From contig JAEUHC010000019.1 in assembly GCA_016794785.1 (NCBI GenBank), positions 124,001 to 188,000 on the forward strand: a stretch of 64,000 nucleotides of DNA, given 5' to 3'. The DNA is from Opitutaceae bacterium. Its GTDB lineage: Bacteria > Verrucomicrobiota > Verrucomicrobiia > Opitutales > Opitutaceae. Made by a program: the position numbers and the translations under genes. Of the stretch, positions 18,018 through 26,617 are shown piece after piece (position 1 is the stretch's first letter; the number at the start of each line of letters is the position of its first letter). Under the pieces are notes generated by a model. It was not told where the DNA came from. It searched no databases and worked only from the letters and a program-made list of their open reading frames with translations.

Positions 18018-18083
18018 TAGGGCGGGTCTTCGACCCGCCCTTGAACACTCAGCGCGTGAAAGGGCAGGACGAAAACCTGCCCT
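18018..18083. repeat. Intergenic double-hairpin repeat, copy 1
   Basis: Two hairpins separated by about 19 bases. The first is AGGGCGGGTC (18019-18028), loop TTC, GACCCGCCCT (18032-18041). The second is AGGGCAGG (18061-18068) and CCTGCCCT (18076-18083). The linker holds GAACACT and GCGTGAAAGGGC, which recur in the reverse complement of the element at 40761-40832. It lies between the peptidase and epimerase genes and could weaken read-through or stabilise the upstream mRNA. No T-run follows, so it is not a classical terminator. Confidence 0.75.
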
Positions 18084-18099
18084 GCTTCAAGCCTTCGCC

Positions 18100-19026
18100 A
18101 TGAAACGCATCTCGGTCCTCGATTCCCACACCGGCGGCGAGCCCACGCGGCTCGTGCTCGACGGCGGACCCGATCTGGGCGGTGGCCCGCTGGCGGAGCG
18201 CGCGGTGCGTTTCAAAAACGAGTTCGACCGCTATCGCTCCGCGATCGTCAACGAGCCCCGCGGCTCGGATGTCGTGGTGGGTGCGCTACTGGTGCCGCCG
18301 CACACGGCGGGCTGCGACCTCGGCGTGATTTTTTTCAACAACGTCGGTCCGCTCGGCATGTGCGGCCACGGAACCATCGGGCTGGTCGCCTCGCTCGCGC
18401 ACCTCGGGCGGCTGAAGCCCGGCCGCATCGGCCTCGATACCCCGGTCGGCGCGATCACAGCCGAGCTGCATGCGGACGGGCGAGTCACCATCACCAATGT
18501 CCCGAGCCATCGCCGCGCCCATGATGTTGTCGTGGAGGTGCCCGGGCACGGCGCGGTGCGGGGCGATGTCGCGTGGGGTGGAAACTGGTTTTTCCTCGTC
18601 GAGCAGCACGCGTTTTCCCTCGAGCTAGCGCAGATCGACGGGCTGGTGGATTTCACGAAGCGCCTGCGCCGCGCCGTCAACGCGCAGGGGTTTCCCGAGG
18701 TCGATCACGTCGAGTTGTTCGCGCCCGCGCCATCGGGGGTGAGCCGTAATTTCGTCCTTTGCCCCGGCGGCGCCTATGATCGCTCGCCGTGCGGCACGGG
18801 CACGAGCGCCAAGCTCGCGTGCCTCGCGGCCGACGGGAAACTCGCCGAGGACGCCGAGTGGGTGCAGGAGAGCATCGTCGGCAGCCGGTTCACCGGCCGC
18901 TACCGCTGGCTCGAGCGGACCAAGGGCGCCATCGCGCCGACGATCACCGGCGAGGCGCACGTCTGCGGGGAGGCCACGCTGTTCCTCGACGAACGCGATC
19001 CGTTTTGCTGGGGCATCCGTGCATGA
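18100..19026 (+). CDS. 4-Hydroxyproline 2-epimerase (proline racemase family)
   Basis: 308 residues, the usual length. Both catalytic cysteines are present: Cys88 in MCGHGTIG and Cys231 in DRSPCGTGTSA. Two Cys residues separate epimerases/racemases from the Thr-containing dehydratases of the same family. SHTGGEPTR at the N-terminus is the conserved start of hydroxyproline epimerases, which convert trans-4-hydroxy-L-proline to cis-4-hydroxy-D-proline. The stop overlaps the next gene (ATGA), and the next two genes encode the two following steps. Proline racemase activity cannot be excluded from sequence alone, but the neighbourhood favours hydroxyproline. Confidence 0.87.
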   Translation: MKRISVLDSHTGGEPTRLVLDGGPDLGGGPLAERAVRFKNEFDRYRSAIVNEPRGSDVVVGALLVPPHTAGCDLGVIFFNNVGPLGMCGHGTIGLVASLAHLGRLKPGRIGLDTPVGAITAELHADGRVTITNVPSHRRAHDVVVEVPGHGAVRGDVAWGGNWFFLVEQHAFSLELAQIDGLVDFTKRLRRAVNAQGFPEVDHVELFAPAPSGVSRNFVLCPGGAYDRSPCGTGTSAKLACLAADGKLAEDAEWVQESIVGSRFTGRYRWLERTKGAIAPTITGEAHVCGEATLFLDERDPFCWGIRA

Positions 19027-20291
19027 GTGCGGCGTGGAAATCGAAGCGCGTCGTCATCCTGGGCGCGGGCGTCATCGGTCTGTGCTGCGCGCGCGAGCTC
19101 GTGGCGCGCGGTCACCGGGTGACCGTGGTCGAGCGGCTGCCCGAGGACCGGGATGGCTGCTCGTTCGGCAACGCTGGCATGATCGTGCCGAGCCACTTCA
19201 TCCCGCTGGCTGCGCCGGGTATGACGGCGCGGGCGCTCAAGTGGATGTTTAATCGCAAGAGCCCGTTTTACATCCGGCCGCGCCTGAGCGCGGAACTCAT
19301 CGGCTGGGGCGTGCGTTTCATGCGCGCGGCCAACGCCGATCATGTGGCGCGCTGCGCCCCCGTGTTGCGCGACCTCAGTCTCGCGAGCCGCGCACTTTAT
19401 GAGCAGCTCGCCGACGAGACGGACAACGACTTTGGCCTCGTGCGCCGCGGTCTGCTCATGCTCTGCAAGTCGCAGCACGCGCTCGACGACGAGGCGGGCG
19501 TGGCGATCCGCGCGCGAGAACTGGGGGTGGCGGCAGAGGTCGTCAGCGCCGTCCGCGCCGCCGAGCTCGATCCCGATGTGCGCATGACGATCGCGGGCGC
19601 GATTTATTTTCCGCTCGATTGCCACCTCACGCCGCTGCGGCTCATGGCTACGCTGCTCCGGCTCGCGTGCGCCGCGGGTGTGCAGTTCCAGTGGCAGACC
19701 GAAGTCACCGGCTGGCGCCATGACCGAGGCCGCCTCGCCGCCGCGATGACCACGCGGGGAGAGGTGGAGGCCGATGAGTTCGTGCTGGCCGGCGGCTCGT
19801 GGTCGCCGGCGACGGTGCGGCCGCTCGGGCTGAAGCTGCCGATGCAGGCGGGCAAGGGCTACAGCCTCACGTTGCCGCGCCCGCGCCAGCTCCCGCGGCT
19901 CTGCTCGATCTTCACTGAGGCGCGCGTGGCGGTGACGCCGATGGGCTCGGCCCTGCGCATCGGGGGCACGATGGAGCTGAGCGGGCTCGACGAATCGATC
20001 CAGCTTGAGCGCGTCGCGGGCATCACGGAAGCGGTGCCGCGCTACTTCCCTGATTTTTCGACGGAGGATTTCCGCGACGTGCCCGTCTGGCGCGGGCTGC
20101 GGCCTTGTTCACCCGACGGGATGCCGTATGTCGGACGCTTCGCGCGCTACGCCAACCTCATCGCCGCTACCGGCCATGCGATGATGGGCCTGAGCCTCGC
20201 GCCGATCACGGGCAAGCTCGTGGCGCAGCTTCTTTCCGGGGAAAAACCCTCCCACGACCTCACGCTCCTCAACCCCGATCGCTTTTCATGA
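19023..20291 (+). CDS. FAD-dependent D-amino-acid oxidoreductase (probable D-hydroxyproline dehydrogenase)
   Basis: 422 residues from the ATG at 19023 overlapping the epimerase stop. The FAD-binding Rossmann motif is at the start (VVILGAGVIGLCCARELVARG followed by VTVVER). Later blocks match the DadA/DAO family: FGNAGMIVPSHFIPLAAPGM near residue 50 and WRGLRPCSPDGMPYVGR near 360, with ATGHAMMGLSLAPITGKLVA at the C-terminus. As a single polypeptide of DadA type it would oxidise cis-4-hydroxy-D-proline to 1-pyrroline-4-hydroxy-2-carboxylate and pass electrons to the respiratory chain or oxygen. The stop overlaps the next start by ATGA. Function in the pathway is inferred from the operon. Confidence 0.85.
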   Translation: MSAAWKSKRVVILGAGVIGLCCARELVARGHRVTVVERLPEDRDGCSFGNAGMIVPSHFIPLAAPGMTARALKWMFNRKSPFYIRPRLSAELIGWGVRFMRAANADHVARCAPVLRDLSLASRALYEQLADETDNDFGLVRRGLLMLCKSQHALDDEAGVAIRARELGVAAEVVSAVRAAELDPDVRMTIAGAIYFPLDCHLTPLRLMATLLRLACAAGVQFQWQTEVTGWRHDRGRLAAAMTTRGEVEADEFVLAGGSWSPATVRPLGLKLPMQAGKGYSLTLPRPRQLPRLCSIFTEARVAVTPMGSALRIGGTMELSGLDESIQLERVAGITEAVPRYFPDFSTEDFRDVPVWRGLRPCSPDGMPYVGRFARYANLIAATGHAMMGLSLAPITGKLVAQLLSGEKPSHDLTLLNPDRFS

Positions 20292-21199
20292 ACATCACCT
20301 GGACCGGCGTCCTTCCCGCCCTCACCACCAACCTCCGCGCCAACGGCGCCATCGATCACCCGGCGTTCGCGCGGCACTGCCGCTGGATGCTCGACAGCAG
20401 CTGCACCGGCCTCGTCGTCTGTGGCTCGCTCGGCGAGGCGGCGACGTTGTCGTTTGAGGAAAAGCTCTCCGTCGTGAGCACCGCGGTGCGCGCCGCCGCG
20501 GACCGAGCGCCCGTCGTGCTCGGCGTCGCCGCGCTCTCGACGGCCGAGGCGGTGGTGCTCGCGCGCGGCGCGGCGAAGGCCGGCGGCTCCGGCCTGATGG
20601 TGCTGCCGCCCTATGTTTACAGCACGGATTGGCGCGAGATGAAGGCCCACCTCGCCGCGGTCTTCCGCGCGACGAAGCTGCCGTGCATGCTCTACAACAA
20701 CCCGCCCGCCTACAAAACCGACTACGTGCCCGCGCAGATCGCGGAACTCGCGGGCGAATTTCCCACGCTGCGTGCGGTGAAGGAGTCCTCCGGCGACACC
20801 CGCCGCGTCACCGCCATCCGGCACCTCGTGGGCGACCGCCTTGCGCTGCTCGTGGGCATGGACGACGCGATTGTCGAGGGCGTCGCCGCCGGAGCACGCG
20901 GCTGGATCGCCGGGCTCGTGAACGCGTTTCCGGTCGAGAGCGTCGCGCTGTTCAACGCCGCAGCATCGGGCGATCACGCGCGCGCCGATCAAATCTACCG
21001 CTGGTTTCTCCCGCTGCTGCGCCTCGATACGGTGCCGAAGTTTGTGCAGCACATTAAGTGGATTCAGCAGGAGCTGGGCTGCGGCACCGCGACGGTGCGC
21101 GCGCCACGCCTGCCGCTCGACGGCGCCGACCTCGCGCTCGTGCGCATGACCTTGCGGCAAGCGCGCGCGGGGCATCGCGCCGTCTTCGGGGTCAGGTGA
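20288..21199 (+). CDS. Dihydrodipicolinate-synthase-family enzyme (probable pyrroline-4-hydroxy-2-carboxylate deaminase)
   Basis: 303 residues from the ATG at 20288. The DHDPS/NAL fold is clear: GSLGEAATLSFEEK at residue 47, the substrate tyrosine in MLYNNPP (Tyr136) and the Schiff-base lysine in AVKESSGD (Lys165). In hydroxyproline pathways the DapA-like member removes ammonia and water from 1-pyrroline-4-hydroxy-2-carboxylate to give alpha-ketoglutarate semialdehyde. The last enzyme, the semialdehyde dehydrogenase, is not in this window. The specific function rests on the three-gene cluster; sequence alone would allow other DHDPS-family aldolases. Confidence 0.83.
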   Translation: MNITWTGVLPALTTNLRANGAIDHPAFARHCRWMLDSSCTGLVVCGSLGEAATLSFEEKLSVVSTAVRAAADRAPVVLGVAALSTAEAVVLARGAAKAGGSGLMVLPPYVYSTDWREMKAHLAAVFRATKLPCMLYNNPPAYKTDYVPAQIAELAGEFPTLRAVKESSGDTRRVTAIRHLVGDRLALLVGMDDAIVEGVAAGARGWIAGLVNAFPVESVALFNAAASGDHARADQIYRWFLPLLRLDTVPKFVQHIKWIQQELGCGTATVRAPRLPLDGADLALVRMTLRQARAGHRAVFGVR

Positions 21200-21212
21200 T
21201 GCGCCGACTGCG

Positions 21213-21659
21213 CTACTCGCGCACGATCTGGATGCGGCCGGTGCCGCCTTGGTCATCCGTGCGCTCGTAGAGCACGCGCACGCGTTCGCCGGGAGCGAAC
21301 GGGGGCGAACTCAGCTCCTGCACGACGGCCATGAGTTTTCCGGTCGAGAGGCGCACGGTGATTTCTTCCGCCGGCGCATCGACGCGCTTCTCGCCGCCGA
21401 CCGATACCGGCACGCGCACGGCCACCGGGCCGATCGGAACTGCCGGCGAATGCATGCCGACCGAGCGGCCCCGCCCGGTGGAGAGATCAATTGTGGTGTC
21501 CCGCACGGTGATGACTTCGCCGCGTTCCTGGCGGGCGATGTCGGTGACCGGCGGGCGCGGCGGCGGGCGCGACTGCGCGAGCTGGATGCCGGTGCAGCCT
21601 GCGAACGTTGAGCCGGCCACCAAGGCAAAAGCCAGCTTCGCCGCCACTCGCCGGTGCAT
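21213..21659 (-). CDS. Small lipoprotein, paralogue of the adjacent glycine-zipper lipoprotein
   Basis: 148 residues from the ATG at 21659; a GTG at 21665 overlapping the upstream stop is an alternative. A lipobox is visible (ALVAGSTFAGC, lipid-modified Cys about residue 22). The remainder has GEVITVRDTTIDLSTGRG and, near the C-terminus, EEITVRLSTGKLMAVVQELS ... FAPGERVRVLYE, which align with the neighbouring gene product. It lacks the glycine zipper of that neighbour, carrying a Pro/Val-rich stretch instead. It is probably anchored in the outer membrane facing the periplasm. Function unknown. Confidence 0.75.
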   Translation of the reverse strand: MHRRVAAKLAFALVAGSTFAGCTGIQLAQSRPPPRPPVTDIARQERGEVITVRDTTIDLSTGRGRSVGMHSPAVPIGPVAVRVPVSVGGEKRVDAPAEEITVRLSTGKLMAVVQELSSPPFAPGERVRVLYERTDDQGGTGRIQIVRE

Positions 21660-21661
21660 GG

Positions 21662-22129
21662 TCACTGGAGATGGCGCACCGTGGTGCCGCCGCCGCCCTG
21701 CATCACCTGCACATGTTCGCCGGCGCGGAACCGGCCCTCGTTGCGCACTTCCTGCACGACGGCGATGATGTCGCCGTTCTTCATCTTGATGGTAATTTCC
21801 TGGGCGTTCTTGCGCGTGACGGCCTCCTCGACCGATTCGCCGATGATCGCGCCGCCGACTGCGCCGGCGGCCTGGACCACCGCACCGCCCACACCGCTGC
21901 CACCCGAGGCCGCGGCGGCGCCCACCAAGCCGCCGCCCCCCACGCCGACGACGGTGGTGCGGCCGCTGATCTGCACATCGCGGACCGAGACGACGTCGCC
22001 GGTCTCGACATGCATCGAGCGCCCGGCGTTCGTGCGATCGTAGATGGAGGTGCTGGAGGGCAACGTGCAGCCGGCGCTCAGGGCGACGGCGCCGGCGAGA
22101 ATCGCGAGCAGGGGCGACTGCGGTTTCAT
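21662..22129 (-). CDS. Glycine-zipper outer-membrane lipoprotein (SlyB/17-kDa antigen-like)
   Basis: 155 residues. The signal peptide ends in a lipobox (GAVALSAGC, Cys about residue 21). A glycine-zipper region follows (about 60-100, with GVGGGGLVGAAAASGGSGVG and GAVGGAIIGE), as in the SlyB/Rickettsia 17-kDa surface antigen family, which inserts a two-helix hairpin into the outer membrane. The C-terminal SH3-like part (AQEITIKMKNGDIIAVVQEV ... FRAGEHVQVMQG) is shared with the downstream paralogue. The two genes are two bases apart on the same strand and form an operon. The role is probably envelope maintenance, by family. Confidence 0.83.
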   Translation of the reverse strand: MKPQSPLLAILAGAVALSAGCTLPSSTSIYDRTNAGRSMHVETGDVVSVRDVQISGRTTVVGVGGGGLVGAAAASGGSGVGGAVVQAAGAVGGAIIGESVEEAVTRKNAQEITIKMKNGDIIAVVQEVRNEGRFRAGEHVQVMQGGGGTTVRHLQ

Positions 22130-22187
22130 GGCGAGGAGGAGGCTGTGGGTATCGACGCCGGTTGCGACCCGAAAGTTTCCCGCCGGT

Positions 22188-24425
22188 TCAGCCGTTTTTT
22201 CCGAAAAGCAGCCGGAGGGAGTTCAGGCAGACCACCAGCGTGCTGCCCTCGTGCGCCGCCACGCCCACCGCCAGCGGCACGGCGCCCACCGCGGTGGCGA
22301 TCACCATGACAACGACCACGCCCAGCGAGAGCGTGAGGTTTTGCCGGATGACGGCCCGCGCGCGCCGGCTCAGGCGCACCGCCGCGAGGAAGTTCTCGAT
22401 GCGGTCGTGCATGAGGATGATTTCGGCTTGCTCGAGCGCGGCGTCGCTGCCGCGGGCGCCCATCGCCACGCTCACATCGGCAGCGGCGAGGGAGGGGGCG
22501 TCGTTTACCCCGTCGCCCACCATCGCCACGCGCCGGCCCTCGGCGCGCAAGGTTTGGATGGCGGCGACTTTGTCCTCGGGCGAGAGGCCGGCGCGCACCT
22601 CGTCGAGGCCGAGTTCGCGCGCGACCGCCTCCGCGGTGTGCCGGCGGTCGCCGGTGAGCATCACGGTCTTGATGCCGCGGGCTTTCAGCTGCGCGAGGAC
22701 ATCGCGCGATTCCGCGCGAATCTGATCCTTGAGCAGGACACGGCCGACGAGGTCCTTGGCGATGACCCAGACCTCGCTGAGTTCGGCGGCGGCAGGGGGC
22801 AACTCCTTGGCCCACGCCGCGAGCGGTCCGCTTTCGAGCAGCTCGCGCCGGCCGAGTAGCAGCGTGGCGCCACTGACCCTGCCGCGCAGGCCCTGCCCGG
22901 TGAGAGACTGGAAATCTTCGAGCGCCAGCGCCGTCAGGCCTTCGGCCTTGGCATGCCGCACGATGGCGCGCGCGATGGGGTGCTGGGACTTGGCCTCGAG
23001 CGTGAAGGCGAGCTGCAGCACCTCGCGTTCGCGTCCGCGCGGGTAGCTCTCGCAGCCGACGACCGCGAGCTCGCCGGTCGTGAGCGTGCCGGTCTTGTCG
23101 AGGGCGACGGCGGTGATGTCGGCCAGTTTCTCGATCGCCGCTCCGCCGCGGAAGAGCACGCCGTGCCGCGCGCCCCACGCGATCGCCGCGAGAATCGCGG
23201 AGGGGATCGACAGCACAAGCGCACACGGGCTGGCGACGACGAGGAGGGTCATCGAGCGGTAGAAAGCCGAACGCGTCTCCGCGGTGTTGGCAAACGCCGG
23301 CAGATCGAGGACGAGCCACCACATCAGGAACATCGCGAAGGCCCCGCCGATGACGGCGTAGGTGTAGCCGGTGCCAAACTTGTCCGTGAAGCGCTCGCTC
23401 GGCGCCTTCAGTTTCTGCGCGGTCTGGATGAGCCGGATGATTTTTTGCAACGTGCTCTCGGCCGGGAGGCGCGCGACCTCGAAGTCCACCGTGCCCCAGA
23501 GGTTGATCGTGCCGCTGAAGACCTGATCGCCGGCGCGCTTTTCGACCGGGACGGATTCGCCGGTGAGCGCGGATTCGTCGCTCGCGCTCTTGCCGTCCGC
23601 CACCACGCCATCGGCGGCGAACGCCTCGCCGGGCTTCACGCGCACGTGCTGGCCGACGCGCAGCTCCTCGACCGCGACCTCGGTCTCGGTGCCGTCAGCG
23701 GAGACAAGCGTGGCGTTTTTCGGCGAGGATTTCAGCAGAGCGCTCACCTCGCGCTGCGTGCGATCGAGGGCGTATTCCTCCATCGCGCCCGAGGCGGAAA
23801 AGAGGAACAACAGCAGCACGGCCTCGCCCCAGGCGCCGATGAACATCGCGCCGACTGCGACCAGCAGCATGAGAAAATGGATGTCGATCTCGCGCTTCCG
23901 CAGGTTCGCCCACGTGTCGATCGCGGCGTCCCAGGCGCCGGCGACGAGTGCGACGAGATAGAGGCCGCGCGCGAGCCACGGGGCGCCGGGAACAAAGTGC
24001 GCCGCGGCCACGCCGGCGAGGCCGGCCGCGCCGCACACGGCGGCGAGCGTGGCGAGGAGCCGCCATTCCTGATCAGCGGGCGTGGGATGGGCCTTGATCT
24101 CGGGCCACTCCATCTCGCGCCAGAGCCACATTTTTTCCGCGGTCTCGCAGTGATCGCGGCCGATGACGACGGCGTCGCCGTCGCGCTTCACGGAGTAGCC
24201 GGCGGGTGCGGGGGCGGCGGATTTCGCCGCCAGCTCCTCGTCGATGGCGGCGAGGGTGGCCGCGAGTTTTTCCTCCAGTCCCGCGATCTCGACGTGGCCC
24301 AAGGTGGCCACGGACACAGTCTGGGCCGAAGGATCGATGCGCACGGCGCTGACCGAAGGCTGGGTGCGGAGGAAGCGGACCAGCTCGTGGACCCAGTCTT
24401 TCTCCTCGTTTGCGGTGTCGGCCAT
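22188..24425 (-). CDS. P1B-4-type heavy-metal-transporting ATPase
   Basis: 745 residues. The catalytic motifs are all present: TGES (288-291), the metal-binding SPC of a transmembrane helix (399-401), phosphorylated Asp443 in DKTGT, the QHP of the nucleotide domain (481-483) and GDGVNDAP. The last membrane segment contains HEGST, and SPC plus HEG(G/S)T is the signature of the P1B-4 group (Co2+, Zn2+ or Fe2+ exporters such as CoaT and PfeT) rather than CPC-type Cu or Zn/Cd pumps. The N-terminus (about 10-60) looks like a ferredoxin-like HMA fold without a CXXC motif. It exports metal across the inner membrane. No metal regulator gene is adjacent. Confidence 0.9.
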   Translation of the reverse strand: MADTANEEKDWVHELVRFLRTQPSVSAVRIDPSAQTVSVATLGHVEIAGLEEKLAATLAAIDEELAAKSAAPAPAGYSVKRDGDAVVIGRDHCETAEKMWLWREMEWPEIKAHPTPADQEWRLLATLAAVCGAAGLAGVAAAHFVPGAPWLARGLYLVALVAGAWDAAIDTWANLRKREIDIHFLMLLVAVGAMFIGAWGEAVLLLFLFSASGAMEEYALDRTQREVSALLKSSPKNATLVSADGTETEVAVEELRVGQHVRVKPGEAFAADGVVADGKSASDESALTGESVPVEKRAGDQVFSGTINLWGTVDFEVARLPAESTLQKIIRLIQTAQKLKAPSERFTDKFGTGYTYAVIGGAFAMFLMWWLVLDLPAFANTAETRSAFYRSMTLLVVASPCALVLSIPSAILAAIAWGARHGVLFRGGAAIEKLADITAVALDKTGTLTTGELAVVGCESYPRGREREVLQLAFTLEAKSQHPIARAIVRHAKAEGLTALALEDFQSLTGQGLRGRVSGATLLLGRRELLESGPLAAWAKELPPAAAELSEVWVIAKDLVGRVLLKDQIRAESRDVLAQLKARGIKTVMLTGDRRHTAEAVARELGLDEVRAGLSPEDKVAAIQTLRAEGRRVAMVGDGVNDAPSLAAADVSVAMGARGSDAALEQAEIILMHDRIENFLAAVRLSRRARAVIRQNLTLSLGVVVVMVIATAVGAVPLAVGVAAHEGSTLVVCLNSLRLLFGKNG

Positions 24426-24510
24426 GCGCGGCGAAGTGAGCGCGGGAGTTCGCCTGCGGCAAATTCAATTGCGCCACGGCGGGCGCGCGCCCTTGGTTCC
24501 CGCTTCACGC

Positions 24511-26586
24511 ATGATCGGAATCCGCGAAGACTCCGGCGCCGCGCCGGCGCCTGTCAGCCACGCGCCCGCGCTCGCGGCGAATATTTTCGCCGAAGGGGGC
24601 TGGCTGCAGGGCGGCCTGCGCCTGGAGCACCGGCCGCAGCAGGAGGCCATGGCGCGCGCCGTCGCCGCCGCGATGAAGGCCGATGCTCCGCTGCTCTTCG
24701 AGGCCGGCACGGGCGTCGGCAAGTCGCTGGCCTACCTTGTGCCCGGCTTGATCCACGCCGTGGACACGGGCCGCCAGCTGATCGTCTCGACGCACACGAT
24801 CTCGTTGCAGGAGCAACTGGAGACAAGTGACCTGCCGAAATGCCGGCGGCTGTTCCAAGCGACGCCGGAGTTGGAGCGCTACGCGGCGTTCAAGTCGGCC
24901 GTGCTCGTGGGCAAATCCAATTACCTCTGCACGACCCGTCTCGCCCACGCCCTCGTGGATCGGTCGTCGTTGTTTGCCGACGCGGACTATGACGAACTCC
25001 AGCGCATCGCGGGATGGGCCGAGGCGACCGACACCGGCCTGCGCCACGATCTGCGCCCGCCGCCGCGCGCCGAGGTGTGGGACGCGGTCAACGCCGACTC
25101 CTCCTCCTGCTCGCGCAAGCACTGCGACCCGGAGAAGTGCTTCTACCAGCGCGCACGGGCGCGGATGCGCTCGGCGAATCTGGTGATCGTGAACCACGCT
25201 CTGCTCTTCGCGCTCATCAGCGCCGGCGGGGCGCAGGCCAACGGCGCGACGACCGACACCCGCGGCGTGCTCTTCGCCGACGACTTCCTCGTGCTGGACG
25301 AGGCGCACACCGTGCCTGAAGTCGCGACGGCGAACTTCGGGCTCGCGCTCTCCAGCTATGGAGTGGAACGCGCGCTCAAGTTTCTCTTCAACCCGCGGAC
25401 GAAGCGGGGCCTCTTCCGCAAGCTCGGCGGGCCCGAGGCGCAGCAGCTCGTGGTCGATGCGCTCGAGGCGGCGAAGCAGTTTTTCGATTTTCTCGCGGCC
25501 ACGCTGCTCGCGCCGCGCGCGATTGTGCGGGTGCGCGCGGAGGGGGTTGCCGAGCCGCTGCTCGACGGCCCGCTCGGGGCGCTGCACCGGCTGCTCGCGA
25601 AGCTGGCCGACAAGCTCGAGGATGGCCGCGATCGCGACGAGCTGCTGGAGCAGCGCCAGCGCATCAAGGCCCTGCAAGCCGGCGTGAACGAGTGGCTGAC
25701 GCTGGGCGACAAGGGCCACGTCTATTGGGCGGAGCGCGGCGGGCGGAAGCAGACCATCGTGTCGCTGCGCAGCGCGCCGATCGACGTGGCGCCGGAGCTG
25801 CGCAAGCATCTCTTCGGCTGCGGCACGAGCGTCGTGTGCGCCAGCGCCACGCTCGCGATGGGCGGGCGGATCGAGCCGTTTGCGGCCCGCATCGGCGCGG
25901 ACGACGCGCGGGCGGAGGTGGTGGAGTCGCCGTTCGATTTCGAGCGGCACATGCGGGTCTTTGTCGCCGGCGATGTGCCGCTGCCCACGCCGGGGGAGGC
26001 GAAGCTCGCGCTCGATGTGCTCGCCGACTACGTGGGCTTCTGCACGCAGGCCGTGCGCGGCGGCTCGCTCGTGCTTTTCACGAGCTACACCGACATGCGC
26101 GCTGTGGCGGCCACGCTCGAGCCGGTGTTCCGGGCCGCGGGACGGCCCTTTCTCATGCAAGGCGCCGAACTTTCGCGCACGGAGCTGGCCAACCAGATGC
26201 GCGATCGCGGGGACGCCGTGCTCTTTGGCACCGACAGCTTCTGGACCGGCGTCGACGTGCCTGGCGATGCGCTCGCGCAGGTGATTATCACGCGCCTGCC
26301 CTTCGATCCACCGACGCACCCGATTACCGAGGCCAAGTGCGAGCACATCCGCGAGGCGGGGGGGAATCCGTTCAACGACCTCACGCTGCCGGACGCGCTG
26401 ATCAAGTTTCGCCAAGGCGTGGGGCGCCTTATCCGCACGCAGACGGATCGCGGCTTGGTCACGCTGCTCGATTCGCGGCTGCTGCAAAAAAGCTACGGTA
26501 AGCTCTTCCTCGCGTGCCTGCCGCAGCCGGAATTCGCCGTGATGACACGGGAAACGCGCACGAAGAAATTTCATCCTTTCGCCTGA
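24511..26586 (+). CDS. ATP-dependent DNA helicase of the DinG/XPD family
   Basis: 691 residues from the ATG at 24511. The frame is open upstream but only as antisense of the ATPase gene. Walker A is FEAGTGVGKSLAYLVPG (about 63-79). Four cysteines (Cys140, Cys200, Cys205, Cys210; spacing CSRKHCDPEKC) fit the Fe-S cluster of XPD/DinG helicases. The DEAH box is at 263-266. C-terminal helicase motifs include LVLFTSYTDMRAV, GTDSFWTGVDVPGDAL and the arginine-finger motif QGVGRLIRT. Such enzymes unwind DNA 5' to 3', including R-loops and G-quadruplexes, in repair. The gene is divergent from the ATPase gene and 31 bp before the phosphatase gene. Confidence 0.92.
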   Translation: MIGIREDSGAAPAPVSHAPALAANIFAEGGWLQGGLRLEHRPQQEAMARAVAAAMKADAPLLFEAGTGVGKSLAYLVPGLIHAVDTGRQLIVSTHTISLQEQLETSDLPKCRRLFQATPELERYAAFKSAVLVGKSNYLCTTRLAHALVDRSSLFADADYDELQRIAGWAEATDTGLRHDLRPPPRAEVWDAVNADSSSCSRKHCDPEKCFYQRARARMRSANLVIVNHALLFALISAGGAQANGATTDTRGVLFADDFLVLDEAHTVPEVATANFGLALSSYGVERALKFLFNPRTKRGLFRKLGGPEAQQLVVDALEAAKQFFDFLAATLLAPRAIVRVRAEGVAEPLLDGPLGALHRLLAKLADKLEDGRDRDELLEQRQRIKALQAGVNEWLTLGDKGHVYWAERGGRKQTIVSLRSAPIDVAPELRKHLFGCGTSVVCASATLAMGGRIEPFAARIGADDARAEVVESPFDFERHMRVFVAGDVPLPTPGEAKLALDVLADYVGFCTQAVRGGSLVLFTSYTDMRAVAATLEPVFRAAGRPFLMQGAELSRTELANQMRDRGDAVLFGTDSFWTGVDVPGDALAQVIITRLPFDPPTHPITEAKCEHIREAGGNPFNDLTLPDALIKFRQGVGRLIRTQTDRGLVTLLDSRLLQKSYGKLFLACLPQPEFAVMTRETRTKKFHPFA

Positions 26587-26617
26587 GCGCGCAGCGCGTA
26601 GCCTGACCGAATAACCC

